A stretch of 64,000 nucleotides of DNA, from the NCBI GenBank assembly GCA_947589185.1, contig CANQCK010000007.1:1-64000 (forward strand). The letters are read 5' to 3'. Every line of letters begins with the position of its first letter. Within the stretch, counting starts at the first letter, position 1. This document shows, in pieces, positions 33,593 through 42,482 of the stretch. The DNA comes from an uncultured Clostridia bacterium. GTDB lineage: Bacteria; Bacillota; Clostridia; Oscillospirales; Ruminococcaceae. The position numbers and the translations under genes are program-made. The notes under the pieces were generated by a model that saw only the letters and a list, made by a program, of their open reading frames with translations, made no database searches and was not told the origin of the DNA.

Positions 33593-33605
33593 TCGTATAA
33601 ATTTT
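33593..33605 (+). promoter_or_regulatory. Element shared with the ger operon, upstream of spoVT
   Basis: TCGTATAAATTTT, identical to 4461-4473. A possible forespore (SigG-type) -35 region. See the entry at 4461. Confidence 0.3.
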
Positions 33606-33663
33606 AGTTTTGTGTAAACAATATTACTACCTTGACTTTTTAAAACAATTGGAGGAAATAAAA

Positions 33664-34203
33664 ATGAAAGCTACCGGAATAGTAAGAAGAATTGATGATC
33701 TTGGAAGAGTAGTTATTCCAAAGGAAATAAGAAGAACATTAAGAATAAGAGAAGGAAGTCCGCTTGAAATTTACACAGACAACGACGGCAATGTAATATT
33801 CAGAAAATACTCGCCGGTTCACGAGCTGAGCGAAACGGCAACTCAGGCGGCTGATGTAATTCACAAGCTGGACGGAGGAACAGTTGTTGTATTTGACCGT
33901 GACCATGTAGTTGCGGTATCGGGGCAGGGCAAGAAAGAATATTCCGAACGCAGGGTATCACAGGCACTTGAGGATTTTTTTCAGAGCGGAAAGTCGTTCA
34001 CCTATGAGGACGGGGAAAATCCTGTTATGCCTATTGAAGGAGTTTCAAAAAAAGCACTTGCTATATCTCCTATTATATCAGAAGGAACAGTTACAGGAGC
34101 TGTTGCATTGCTGGCAGGCGATGACAATGCTAAGGGAGATCAGAACAAATTGATTTTAACAAAAGCGGCGGCAATGTTCTTGGGAAAACAAATGGAAGAA
34201 TAA
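33664..34203 (+). CDS. spoVT: Stage V sporulation protein T (AbrB-family regulator)
   Basis: Forespore transcription regulator that modulates SigG-dependent genes. The 179-residue protein has an AbrB-type swapped-hairpin DNA-binding domain (MKATGIVRRIDDLGRVVIPK, about residues 1-52) and a C-terminal GAF-like domain, the full SpoVT layout. ATG 33664 has GGAGG upstream; the longer in-frame reading from 33610 lacks an RBS and is outside the family alignment. Single gene with its own terminator. Confidence 0.95.
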   Translation: MKATGIVRRIDDLGRVVIPKEIRRTLRIREGSPLEIYTDNDGNVIFRKYSPVHELSETATQAADVIHKLDGGTVVVFDRDHVVAVSGQGKKEYSERRVSQALEDFFQSGKSFTYEDGENPVMPIEGVSKKALAISPIISEGTVTGAVALLAGDDNAKGDQNKLILTKAAAMFLGKQMEE

Positions 34204-34273
34204 CATAAATCTGAATATCATCAATCAATTCTTTACGTATTCAAATAATTTTAAATAAAATTATCCAATAGAG

Positions 34274-34305
34274 CCCTATGCCATGTACTGGAATAGGGTT
34301 TTTTT
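34274..34305 (+). terminator. Terminator of spoVT
   Basis: CCCTAT (34274-34279) pairs with ATAGGG (34293-34298), with an additional CC/GG pair inside, followed by seven T. Confidence 0.75.
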
Positions 34306-34337
34306 GGAAAGTTAAGAATAATATTTGTTTCCACCAC

Positions 34338-34366
34338 TTGACAAGCCGAATTTTATTAGTTATAAT
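34338..34366 (+). promoter_or_regulatory. Consensus sigma-A promoter of secDF
   Basis: TTGACA (34338-34343), 17-bp spacer, TATAAT (34361-34366): an exact consensus promoter. Confidence 0.85.
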
Positions 34367-34432
34367 TGATTAGTGAATATATTTGCGATTTCGACCGCAA
34401 TTTTACAATTTAACATACTAGGAGGACGAACA

Positions 34433-35812
34433 GTGCGAAAAGTAAAAAAGCCCGTGTTTTTTATTGTCGTAGCTATTATTGCCATAATAGGGTATCTTAC
34501 ATTCTTTGGCATACATTCACAATACGGCGATACGAAAACATCATATATTAAGGGCGTAGATGAAATCAGATGGGGTATTGATATTCGTGGCGGAGTAAAC
34601 GCTACTTTTGAGCCGGTAAACGGATATGATGCCACCGAAAAAAACATGGACGCAGCAAAATCAGTCATTGAGCAAAGACTTGTCAGCCTTAACATCACTG
34701 ACAGTGAGGTTTATGTTGACTATAACAACAAAAGAGTTGTAGTTGAATTCCCATGGCAGGCAGGAGATACCAGCTTTGACCCTGAGGCAGCTGTAGAGGA
34801 ATTGGGCGAAACTGCTATACTGAGCTTTAGGAAAGGTCAGGAGGATATAAACGGAGAAGTTATTCTGACAGGCGACCAGGTTACTAAAGCAGAGGCTACT
34901 ATGCAGCAGACCGAAAACAACACATCGGAATATGTTGTAAGTCTTGAATTTGACAGTGCAGGTTCAAATGCGTTTGCTCAGGCAACTTCTGAGCTTGCAG
35001 GAAGCGGATACATCTCTATCTATATGGACGAGGATTGTATATCTGCACCATCAGTTAATACGGCAATAACAGACGGAAAGTGCATTATTGAGGGTGACTT
35101 TACATACGATAGTGCAAAGGCACTTGCTGACAAAATCAATGCAGGATCACTTCCGTTTAAATTAGAAGCAACGAGTACAGACATTATTTCTCCGACGCTC
35201 GGAACAGGAGCATTGAACGCAATGCTTATTGCAGGAGTAATTGCATTTGCACTTATCTGCTTGTATATGATATTCGTTTATAAACTTGCAGGAGTGGTTG
35301 CATCAATAGCCCTTGCAGGACAAGTTGTGTGCACAATAGCTGCTATATCGGGATTCATTCCGAGCATTGAGAGCTTCACGCTTACAATTCCGGGTATTGC
35401 GGGTATAATCCTTGCAGTCGGAATGGGCGTTGACGCCAACGTAGTTTCATTTGAAAGAATTAAAGAAGAGCTGAATAACGGAAAGACTCTTAACGGAGCT
35501 ATTGAAGTAGGTTACAAGAGAGCGTGGTCGGCTGTATTCGACAGTAACATAACAGTAGTATTCGTAGCTGTTATACTGATGGGAGCTTTCGGACCTACCG
35601 ACAGCTTATTCGCTAAGATGCTGAACTTTATCTTCTTCTCATTCGGAGCGTCTACTGCCGGAACAATTTATTCACTTGGTTATACGCTGCTTGTCGGAAT
35701 TATTCTGAACTTTGTATTCGGAATATTTGCGTCAAGACTGATGCTTTCGTCACTTTCAAAGTTCAAGTGCTTCAAAAATCCAAGACTTTACGGAGGTGCT
35801 AAGCATGAGTAA
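34433..35812 (+). CDS. secD: Protein translocase subunit SecD
   Basis: Membrane subunit that assists protein export using proton motive force. 459 residues: an N-terminal membrane helix, a large extracytoplasmic P1 domain with DIRGGVNATFEP and ASKSVIEQRL-type sequence, then five helices with the RND-like GVDANVVSFERIKEEL motif. GTG 34433 follows AGGAGG by 7 nt. Its 3' end overlaps the start of secF by 8 nt. Confidence 0.95.
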   Translation: MRKVKKPVFFIVVAIIAIIGYLTFFGIHSQYGDTKTSYIKGVDEIRWGIDIRGGVNATFEPVNGYDATEKNMDAAKSVIEQRLVSLNITDSEVYVDYNNKRVVVEFPWQAGDTSFDPEAAVEELGETAILSFRKGQEDINGEVILTGDQVTKAEATMQQTENNTSEYVVSLEFDSAGSNAFAQATSELAGSGYISIYMDEDCISAPSVNTAITDGKCIIEGDFTYDSAKALADKINAGSLPFKLEATSTDIISPTLGTGALNAMLIAGVIAFALICLYMIFVYKLAGVVASIALAGQVVCTIAAISGFIPSIESFTLTIPGIAGIILAVGMGVDANVVSFERIKEELNNGKTLNGAIEVGYKRAWSAVFDSNITVVFVAVILMGAFGPTDSLFAKMLNFIFFSFGASTAGTIYSLGYTLLVGIILNFVFGIFASRLMLSSLSKFKCFKNPRLYGGAKHE

Positions 35813-36833
35813 GAAGAAAAATGCTATAAATCCTGAAGTAGAAGCTGTAAATGCTGAAAATGCACAGGAAGTAATAAAAGAAAAGAAGCCGCTTAACGTT
35901 TGCGGACACAGAAAGATATTTTATATTGTTTCGATAGCACTTATAGTTATATCTATAGTTGTAGCGTTTTGCGGAAGATTAAATCTTGCAATTCAGTTCA
36001 AGGGCGGAACAGAGATCACCTATTCATATGAAGGCGAGATAGACACATCAAAGGTAGCAAGTATAGTTAACGACGCCATTGGACAAAAAGCAACTGTAAC
36101 AACAGGTGAGAGTATGGCTGACTCTTCAAAAACGGTCACACTTTCATTTGCGTCAGAAAAGGGACTTACAAACTCAATACAAACAAAGCTTACCGATTCG
36201 CTTCAAAGCGAATTGAAGGACAACAAGCTGGAGGTATACGGTTCTAATGACGTATCGCCTTCAAACGGTAAAGAGTTCTTTATCAAGTGTCTGGTTGCCG
36301 TAATATTCTCGGTAATTGTTATGATTATCTATATCGGTTTCAGATTCAGAAAAATCGGCGGTATTTCAGCCGGCTGTATGGCTGTTGTAGCACTTATACA
36401 CGATATGTTAATGGTATTTGGATGCTTTGTTATCTGCGGGTTTGACATTGACGCTAACTTTATGGCGGTTTTACTGACAATTCTGGGATACTCGATAAAC
36501 GCTACTATCATCATCTACGACCGTATCCGTGAAAACAAGAAGATCTACGGCAGAAAAGCAGATGTTGACGAGCTTGTTAATATGTCGGTTACGCAGACTA
36601 TCGGACGTTCTATCCATACAAACGTGACAACTATTATGGCAATGGCTATTGTATGTATTGTATGCGTTGTTGCCGGAGTTTCATCAATTATGAGCTTTGC
36701 GTTCCCGCTTATTATCGGAATGCTCGCCGGAGTTTATTCTTCAAACTGCATTGCTCCAACTCTTTGGGTATGCTGGCAGGAACACAGACAGAAAAAGCTT
36801 CTGGCTCAGGCAGGAAATAAAAAGAAAAAGTAA
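35805..36833 (+). CDS. secF: Protein translocase subunit SecF
   Basis: Partner of SecD in the Sec translocon. 342 residues with six membrane helices, AIQFKGGTEITYSYEG after the first helix and the conserved LGYSINATIIIYDRIRENK motif. ATG 35805 follows GGAGG by 8 nt; a GTG at 35796 is too close to the RBS. It ends in a basic tail (GNKKKK) and is followed by a bidirectional terminator. Confidence 0.95.
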   Translation: MSKKKNAINPEVEAVNAENAQEVIKEKKPLNVCGHRKIFYIVSIALIVISIVVAFCGRLNLAIQFKGGTEITYSYEGEIDTSKVASIVNDAIGQKATVTTGESMADSSKTVTLSFASEKGLTNSIQTKLTDSLQSELKDNKLEVYGSNDVSPSNGKEFFIKCLVAVIFSVIVMIIYIGFRFRKIGGISAGCMAVVALIHDMLMVFGCFVICGFDIDANFMAVLLTILGYSINATIIIYDRIRENKKIYGRKADVDELVNMSVTQTIGRSIHTNVTTIMAMAIVCIVCVVAGVSSIMSFAFPLIIGMLAGVYSSNCIAPTLWVCWQEHRQKKLLAQAGNKKKK

Positions 36834-36900
36834 AATATTGTTTTTAGTAATTATCAAAGGCCTTTGCTATGCAGAGGTCTTTCTTATATGAGAATAAAAA

Positions 36901-36939
36901 AATCCGATGAACTAAAAAAGCTCATCGGATTTTTTTTAA
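36901..36939. terminator. Bidirectional terminator between secF and the YkgJ-type gene
   Basis: AATCCGATGA / TCATCGGATT, 10-bp stem, with T-runs on both strands (TTTTTTTT to the right; the A-run to the left serves the minus strand). Confidence 0.85.
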
Positions 36940-37424
36940 TCCTTTTCTTCTATTAATACTTTGTAGCCGTCGATATAATCCTTTATCATTTCAGGGTGAA
37001 GTCTTGCTTGAGAAAAAATCAAGTCTGACAATTCGCTAGCGGCATACATTATTTCATCTAATGGCTTTGCCGACACGACAGGACATACAGGCGAAAGTGC
37101 AATGACTGTTTTGCCGTTCTTTTTCATTACCCTTAAAGGCCATATTTTGCAGTCGAACGGCTTGTTTTCGGAACCCAGTTTACAGCCTTTTGTTCTATCC
37201 AGCATAGAGCAAGGGTAAATATCATTTTCTTTTTTCAATTTTAATACTCTGTACCTGCTGCCGTTGTGTTCGGCTTGAGTAAATTCCTGCAGCGGATTTA
37301 TTTTCAGAACACATTCAGCACAGTCGTCATATATTATGGGATTTTCCCATAGATCGTTGTCGTCAAATTCACAGCATATTTTACAATTAGAACAGTCTTG
37401 TTTAGTTAAGATTTTAGACAGCAT
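36936..37424 (-). CDS. YkgJ-type cysteine-cluster (zinc/iron-chelating) protein
   Basis: A 162-residue soluble protein with clustered cysteines: CSNCKICCEF at about residue 10-20, CAECVL near 35, and CSMLDRTKGCKLGSENKPFDCKIWPL in the middle. This is the YkgJ/CxxCxxCC pattern thought to bind a metal or iron-sulfur centre. Partner and function are unknown. It is downstream of spoVAC on the same strand with a 73-nt gap, so the two may share a transcript. Confidence 0.8.
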   Translation of the reverse strand: MLSKILTKQDCSNCKICCEFDDNDLWENPIIYDDCAECVLKINPLQEFTQAEHNGSRYRVLKLKKENDIYPCSMLDRTKGCKLGSENKPFDCKIWPLRVMKKNGKTVIALSPVCPVVSAKPLDEIMYAASELSDLIFSQARLHPEMIKDYIDGYKVLIEEKD

Positions 37425-37497
37425 TTATTTCACCTCATTAACATTGTATCACAACAAGGCGAATAATTCAATTACAGACGGTAATTTCAGTTTGTCT

Positions 37498-37944
37498 TTA
37501 AAACAGTCTTGTGCAGATATAATATATAAGCCCGTATACCATCGACGCTAATGTGCCGTAAAGAATAACCGGTCCTGAAATAATAAATATCTTTGCTCCC
37601 AGACCTAAGATCATACCTTCGGTTTTAAATTCAATTGCAGGAGCAACGACCGAGTTTGCAAAGCCGGTGATGGGAACGAGAGTTCCTGCACCTCCGTGTT
37701 TTGCGAGCTTCTGATAAAGACCCAGCCCTGTAAACAATGCTGACAGAAAGATCAGAGTTATTGAGGTAAGCATTGCAGTGTTATCCTTACTCAGTCCGAA
37801 ATGCTCATATAGATTAAGAAACACTTGTCCTAACGTGCATATCAAACCTCCTATTACAAATGCCTTCGGAATAGTTATCCACGACTTTGTTCCTGTTGAC
37901 GCTTCTTTGTATAATTCACTGTATTGTGACTGACTTATTTTCAT
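37498..37944 (-). CDS. spoVAC: Stage V sporulation protein AC
   Basis: Membrane protein needed for dipicolinic acid movement in spores; the Bacillus homologue behaves as a mechanosensitive channel. 148 residues, four or five helices, with FVIGGLICTLGQVFLNLYEHF and GAGTLVPITGFANSVVAPAIEFKTEG, both diagnostic. In most spore formers spoVAC is followed by spoVAD and spoVAE; neither is present here. Confidence 0.93.
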   Translation of the reverse strand: MKISQSQYSELYKEASTGTKSWITIPKAFVIGGLICTLGQVFLNLYEHFGLSKDNTAMLTSITLIFLSALFTGLGLYQKLAKHGGAGTLVPITGFANSVVAPAIEFKTEGMILGLGAKIFIISGPVILYGTLASMVYGLIYYICTRLF

Positions 37945-38077
37945 TTTATACCATACCTTTCCGGCGTTAGATTATTAAGTGTAAACCTTTTGATTTATTT
38001 CAATAATATTTTCCCCATAAAAGTTAAATGTATTCAGAATACTTATTGACTTATTGCACAAAGAATTTTGCATAAAA

Positions 38078-38107
38078 TTGTATAAAAAAATCAGTGAAAA
38101 GTATAAT
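38078..38107 (+). promoter_or_regulatory. Sigma-A promoter of the cytidylate-kinase-like gene
   Basis: TTGTAT (38078-38083), 18-bp spacer, TATAAT (38102-38107). Confidence 0.5.
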
Positions 38108-38169
38108 AAAGTATGTTATACTTAGTTTACAACAATTATCATTGTAAATTTTGAAAGGAGGTTTTTGTT

Positions 38170-38802
38170 GTGAGATCAATTATTACTATCAGCAGGGAAT
38201 TCGGAAGCGGCGGACGTGAAATCGGAAAAAAGTTATCAGAAAGGCTTAATATTCCGTTTTATGATAAAGAGCTGCTGGAGATGGCGTCGAAACAAAGCGG
38301 TATTTGTGAGGAGCTGTTTTACAGAAATGATGAATCACATTCAAACAGCCTTCTTTACTCATTAGTTATGGGAACATATCCGTTGAGTTCAGACGGCAAG
38401 ATCCACCCGAATATGCCGCTTAACCACAAGCTTTTTTTGGCACAGTTTGATACTATAAAGAAAATAGCCGAGCAGGGTCCATGCGTTATTGTGGGAAGAT
38501 GTGCGGACTATGTTCTAAAGGATCACAAAAATGTTATAAATTTCTTTATAAATTCGGATATGCAGAACAAGAAAAAAAGAATTCTTGAGCGTTATGACAT
38601 TGAAAAGGATAAGGTTCGTGATTTTATAAAAAAGACTGATAAAAACAGAGCGAACTACTATAACTACTATTCTGATATGAAGTGGGGCGAGGCAAAGAAT
38701 TACGACCTCTGTATCAATTCATCAAGAATAGGTATCGACGGTGCGGTTGACCTTATGGTAACTTATATAGACGTAAGAGAAAAGCATTTAGACAAAGAAT
38801 AG
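38170..38802 (+). CDS. Cytidylate kinase-like family protein
   Basis: A 210-residue P-loop kinase-like protein. The N-terminus ITISREFGSGGREIGKKLSERL is the family's modified P-loop, followed by NIPFYDKELLEMASKQSG and CVIVGRCADYVLKDH. Such proteins are annotated from similarity to Cmk, but their substrate is unproved. GTG start with AAAGGAGG 8 nt upstream. Single gene with its own terminator. Confidence 0.85.
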   Translation: MRSIITISREFGSGGREIGKKLSERLNIPFYDKELLEMASKQSGICEELFYRNDESHSNSLLYSLVMGTYPLSSDGKIHPNMPLNHKLFLAQFDTIKKIAEQGPCVIVGRCADYVLKDHKNVINFFINSDMQNKKKRILERYDIEKDKVRDFIKKTDKNRANYYNYYSDMKWGEAKNYDLCINSSRIGIDGAVDLMVTYIDVREKHLDKE

Positions 38803-38812
38803 CAAAATAACA

Positions 38813-38840
38813 GGCTGACGTTAATTTCGTCAGCCCTTTT
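38813..38840 (+). terminator. Terminator of the cytidylate-kinase-like gene
   Basis: GGCTGACG / CGTCAGCC, 8-bp stem, 7-nt loop, then CTTTTTG. Confidence 0.8.
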
Positions 38841-38848
38841 TGTATCGC

Positions 38849-40168
38849 TTATAGATTCTTTATATAGGAAACTAAGTAAAGCGTTCCGCAGATAACGGTA
38901 TTTTTATATTCGCCGTTCATTGCCTTTTTAAATTCTGATTTTGTATCTTCTCCGCAAAAGGCAATTGTTTTTTTGTCTTTATCAATATTACGCTTTGAAT
39001 ATTCCTCATTTAAAATACTGCACAGTTCCCGTTTTGGAATCGTATCTGAAGTAAAGCCGTCAACGCAGATAATTTTGTCTACGCAGCCGAACAGCTTAGG
39101 CAGAGAGTCTCTGACATTCTTGCGTTTAAGCGAGCCGACAATAGCTGTAACAGGCTTTGGTATCTCTTTAAGGACCTTAGACAGAGCTTCCACACCGCCG
39201 TCGTTATGACTCCCGTCTAAAATCACATAATGACCGCTGCCTTTAAAGGGCGAAGCTAAAATCTCGATTCTGCCGATAACAAAAGCTTTTTTAAGACCTT
39301 TTTGAATATTCTGTTCTGTTATTTTAAACCGGCTTTGAAGCAGGTAAGCCGTTTCAATAGCAGACAGTGCATTAGTAATCTGATGTTCTCCGCTCATTGA
39401 AAGAGAGTAGAGAATTTTTTTGTATTCAAAGGAAGTGTCTCCAAGCCGAGTGCTTTTGATTTCAAGACTTGATTTGTCGGGGATAATAAGCTTTGAACCT
39501 TTTTCCTTTGCGGTTTCGGATACTGTTTCTACGGCTTCATCAGGATTGTTAATTGACAAAACCACAGGACAGCCGTTTTTTATTATGCCTGCCTTTTGCC
39601 TTGTGATTTCACGAATGGTCTTGCCGAGAATTGCGGTATGGTCGTGAGAAATGGAGGTTATAACTGAAACAAGCGGTCTTTTTATAACATTTGTGCAGTC
39701 TAAAAGACCTCCCAATCCCGTTTCAAAAACGACTGCCTCGCAGTCTGATTTTTTGAAATATAGAAGAGCTATCGCCATAGTTATTTCAAAGCCCGAGAAA
39801 TCATTTTTATCATCTAAATTATCAAGTCTCGATTTAATGTAACAGCATATTTCTGCAAGTTCGTCTTTTGGTATAACTTTTCCCATAAGACGTATCCTGT
39901 CACGGAATTCTACAATATAAGGAGATGTAAAAGTACCTGTTTTTATACCGGCGTCACATAGAATTTCGCTGAGCATTTCAGCAACAGAGCCTTTTCCGTT
40001 TGTACCTGCTATGTGTATAAACTTTAAGGAGTCCTGCGGATTATCAATTAAATCAAGAAGTCTTTTTACTCGTGAGAGGTCGTTTACCTTTTTCCCGAGA
40101 CGTGAAAAGCTCATTATAAAATTCATAGCTTCATCGAAGCCGAAGTTTTTTTGATTTGTCATATTCAT
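38849..40168 (-). CDS. folC: Folylpolyglutamate synthase / dihydrofolate synthase
   Basis: ATP-dependent Mur-ligase-type enzyme adding glutamate to folates. 439 residues with the P-loop FIHIAGTNGKGSVAEML, the downstream TFTSPYIVEFRDRIR, FETGLGGLLDCTN and SISHDHTAILGKTI. The C-terminal ligase domain has ILDGSHNDGG. Single gene, convergent with the cytidylate-kinase-like gene. Confidence 0.95.
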   Translation of the reverse strand: MNMTNQKNFGFDEAMNFIMSFSRLGKKVNDLSRVKRLLDLIDNPQDSLKFIHIAGTNGKGSVAEMLSEILCDAGIKTGTFTSPYIVEFRDRIRLMGKVIPKDELAEICCYIKSRLDNLDDKNDFSGFEITMAIALLYFKKSDCEAVVFETGLGGLLDCTNVIKRPLVSVITSISHDHTAILGKTIREITRQKAGIIKNGCPVVLSINNPDEAVETVSETAKEKGSKLIIPDKSSLEIKSTRLGDTSFEYKKILYSLSMSGEHQITNALSAIETAYLLQSRFKITEQNIQKGLKKAFVIGRIEILASPFKGSGHYVILDGSHNDGGVEALSKVLKEIPKPVTAIVGSLKRKNVRDSLPKLFGCVDKIICVDGFTSDTIPKRELCSILNEEYSKRNIDKDKKTIAFCGEDTKSEFKKAMNGEYKNTVICGTLYLVSYIKNL

Positions 40169-40330
40169 TTCTCCAATTTCGAGTATTCTAATATTATAGC
40201 ACGGCTTATCGCTTTTTTCATCTCAAATAAAAAATAGTTAGCGAATACGCTCAAAATTAATCACCAGTTCACAATTTGGAGGTATACTATTTTTAATATG
40301 TTTAGCTTTTCTTTGGAAAGGTGATGAAAA

Positions 40331-41299
40331 ATGAGCAAAAATAATGTTGATAAGAACAGCGATAGGGCAAAAAAAACAGATTTTGACCGAGAAAAGAGTC
40401 TGATTCCTGAGGACGATTATGATTACGAGCGTAAGCGTTTTGAGGACGAGGAAAGGGCGTATGAGCGTTATCAAAGGGAGCTTTTAGAGTATAACGAGCG
40501 ACAAGAACAGGAGCGAAAAGACTATGAAAAGCAACTTGATAGCGAAAAGATCGAGCTTGTTAAGCTGAAAAGCGGAGTAATTGATAAGAGCGAGATCATA
40601 AAAGAGGAAGCACCTGAAGTTATTAAGCTAAGCAAAAAAGAGTGGCTGAAAAATTTTTGGTGGCACAATAAGATAATTATAATTCTGATTATATTTGCCA
40701 TTGCGGTCGTATCTTATATAACCTACGACAGTCTTTCCAGAGTCAAGCCTGACATTAAAGTTATGATGACTGTAAACAACGGTCTTGTAAACAGAACCGA
40801 AGAGGTTGCGGATTATTTTGAGAGGTTCTGCCCTGACATAAACGGAGACGGAGAGGTTAATGTACAGATTCTTTCCGCACCGCTAACAGAGAATACTGAC
40901 GATTACGTACAGATTCAGCAGTATCAGGAGATTTACCTTGCAAATATGCAGACGGGCGAGATAATATTCATACTGACTGACGATAAAACCGACGCTGATA
41001 TTTACAGTGACAACGAGAGCGACAATCTGCTGTCAGATGTGTCATCTGACTTTGCGGACAATGAATTTGTTACCAACAAGGGGCTTTCTTTAAGGGGCGG
41101 TTATATCGAAGACGTGTTTAAGTATCACACGAACTATCCTCAGGATATTTATCTGGGTATGAGAGAACCTCTCAAAACTCTTAAAGACAGCAAGGCTGAT
41201 ATGCAGAAAAATTACGACAAGGCGTATGAGATATTCAAGGCTATGGCTGAGGATATAAAGAAAAATACAAGGCAGTCTGACAAGCAGATCGAACAATAA
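40331..41299 (+). CDS. Membrane-anchored protein of unknown function
   Basis: A 322-residue protein: a strongly charged N-terminal region (about 1-105, rich in Glu, Arg and Lys, with DYDYERKRFEDEERAYERY) that looks helical and cytoplasmic, one membrane helix (about 115-137), and a mainly acidic outer domain of ~180 residues containing FCPDINGDGEVNVQILS. The DINGDGEVN stretch resembles a dockerin-like calcium loop but only one is present. No family recognised. It is followed 31 nt later by a 39-codon membrane peptide and then ung, all on the same strand. Confidence 0.65.
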   Translation: MSKNNVDKNSDRAKKTDFDREKSLIPEDDYDYERKRFEDEERAYERYQRELLEYNERQEQERKDYEKQLDSEKIELVKLKSGVIDKSEIIKEEAPEVIKLSKKEWLKNFWWHNKIIIILIIFAIAVVSYITYDSLSRVKPDIKVMMTVNNGLVNRTEEVADYFERFCPDINGDGEVNVQILSAPLTENTDDYVQIQQYQEIYLANMQTGEIIFILTDDKTDADIYSDNESDNLLSDVSSDFADNEFVTNKGLSLRGGYIEDVFKYHTNYPQDIYLGMREPLKTLKDSKADMQKNYDKAYEIFKAMAEDIKKNTRQSDKQIEQ

Positions 41300-41330
41300 A
41301 TACTTTCAGCAAGAATACGGAGGAAACCTT

Positions 41331-41450
41331 ATGAAAAACAGTGAAAAGAAAAGCCTTATAATGCGCATAATAGTACTTTCTGTGGTGGCTGTAATGGTTA
41401 TAGGAATAGTTGCCGCAGCAGTATATCAGGGTGCAGCAGGCTCAATGTAG
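41331..41450 (+). CDS. 39-residue single-pass membrane peptide
   Basis: A short reading frame with a good RBS (ACGGAGG, 41317-41323) encoding a basic N-terminus (MKNSEKKSLIMR), one hydrophobic helix (IIVLSVVAVMVIGIVAAAVY) and a short tail. It sits between the 322-residue membrane protein and ung with gaps of 31 and 14 nt, consistent with one operon. Unknown function. Confidence 0.6.
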   Translation: MKNSEKKSLIMRIIVLSVVAVMVIGIVAAAVYQGAAGSM

Positions 41451-41464
41451 ACGGAGGGCGGGAA

Positions 41465-42130
41465 ATGGTCAATATAGGAAACGAGTGGGACGAAATTCTC
41501 AAGGACGAATTTAAAAAGGAATACTATCTTAGGCTCAGGGAGTTTTTAAAGCGTGAATATAAAACTAAAACCATCTATCCTGATATGTACGATATATTCA
41601 ATGCGTTTAAATACACTTCCTACAGTGACGTTAAGGCAGTTATCTTAGGACAGGACCCTTATCACGGTGCAGGACAGGCTCACGGACTTTGCTTTTCGGT
41701 AAAGGAGGGAGTGCCTTTTCCGCCGTCGCTTAAAAACATATTTAAGGAGCTCAATGCTGACTTGGGCTGCACTATTCCGAAAAACGGAACGCTTACCTCT
41801 TGGGCAAAGCAGGGAGTTTTGCTTATGAACACAGTTCTTACTGTTCGTGAGGGTCAAGCAAACAGCCACAAGGGTATGGGCTGGGAAATTCTTACCGACG
41901 AAGTTGTAAGAAAGCTCAATCAGAGGCAGAAACCTATTGCGTTTATTCTCTGGGGCGGAAATGCCCGAGCTAAGAAAGTGCTTATTACAAACCCTATACA
42001 TAAAATTTTTGAAGCCGCACACCCGAGTCCGCTTTCTGCATTTAACGGCTTTTTTGGGTGCAGGCATTTTTCAAAGGTCAATGAGTTTTTAATTTCTACA
42101 GGTCAAGAGCCTATTAACTGGCAGGGCTGA
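41465..42130 (+). CDS. ung: Uracil-DNA glycosylase, family 1
   Basis: Removes uracil from DNA in base-excision repair. 221 residues with the catalytic water-activating motif GQDPYHGAGQAHGLCFSV and the C-terminal HPSPLSAFNGFFGCRHF loop that inserts into the DNA. The stop codon is directly followed by a GC-rich palindrome; the last bases CAGGGCTGA match sequence that recurs in the nearby repeat family. Confidence 0.96.
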   Translation: MVNIGNEWDEILKDEFKKEYYLRLREFLKREYKTKTIYPDMYDIFNAFKYTSYSDVKAVILGQDPYHGAGQAHGLCFSVKEGVPFPPSLKNIFKELNADLGCTIPKNGTLTSWAKQGVLLMNTVLTVREGQANSHKGMGWEILTDEVVRKLNQRQKPIAFILWGGNARAKKVLITNPIHKIFEAAHPSPLSAFNGFFGCRHFSKVNEFLISTGQEPINWQG

Positions 42131-42410
42131 CCGCCGAGCCGGCGGGCAACGGTGACGTTGCATCCATTCTGCCTTTGGAAAGTTAGCATAATGTGTTTAC
42201 TTTGTACAACGGCAGGCTAGTACCTAGAGGCAAGAATTGTAGAAGCAAGAAGCAAGAGCAGGGCTGAGCCTTGCACGCTCTCTGCCTATTAAAAGTTTAA
42301 TTTAATGTTTGACGTTTCAAAACGGTAGGCTAGTACTCTGTTGAAAGGGTAAGTTCTCGCCTCTAATCGGGTACAAGAGCTCCGCCGGCTCGGCGGCGGA
42401 CTGTATATGG
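42131..42410. repeat. Composite repeat cluster 1 (no gene)
   Basis: Order: GC-rich palindrome CCGCCGAGCCGGCGGG (42131-42146) touching the ung stop codon, a foldback unit CTGCC...GGCAG (42169-42215), heptamer tract (42222-42262), the palindromic GGGCTGAGCC region, a second foldback unit (42282-42328), a short heptamer run (42351-42367) and a GC-rich palindrome near 42385-42405. Confidence 0.75.
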
Positions 42411-42440
42411 TCAAAATCAGAAATAAATATGAATAACAAA

Positions 42441-42469
42441 ATGACCTCTCACCAATGGTGAGAGGTCAT
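42441..42469 (-). terminator. Terminator of the DUF308 gene
   Basis: ATGACCTCTCACC / GGTGAGAGGTCAT, 13-bp perfect stem with a 3-nt loop, followed by TTTTG on the minus strand. Confidence 0.75.
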
Positions 42470-42482
42470 TATTTTACTTGTT

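Noticed and set aside
40830-40866. Dockerin domain in the 322-residue membrane protein (DINGDGEVN)
   Set aside because: Only one calcium-loop-like motif is present and the surrounding helices of a dockerin are missing.
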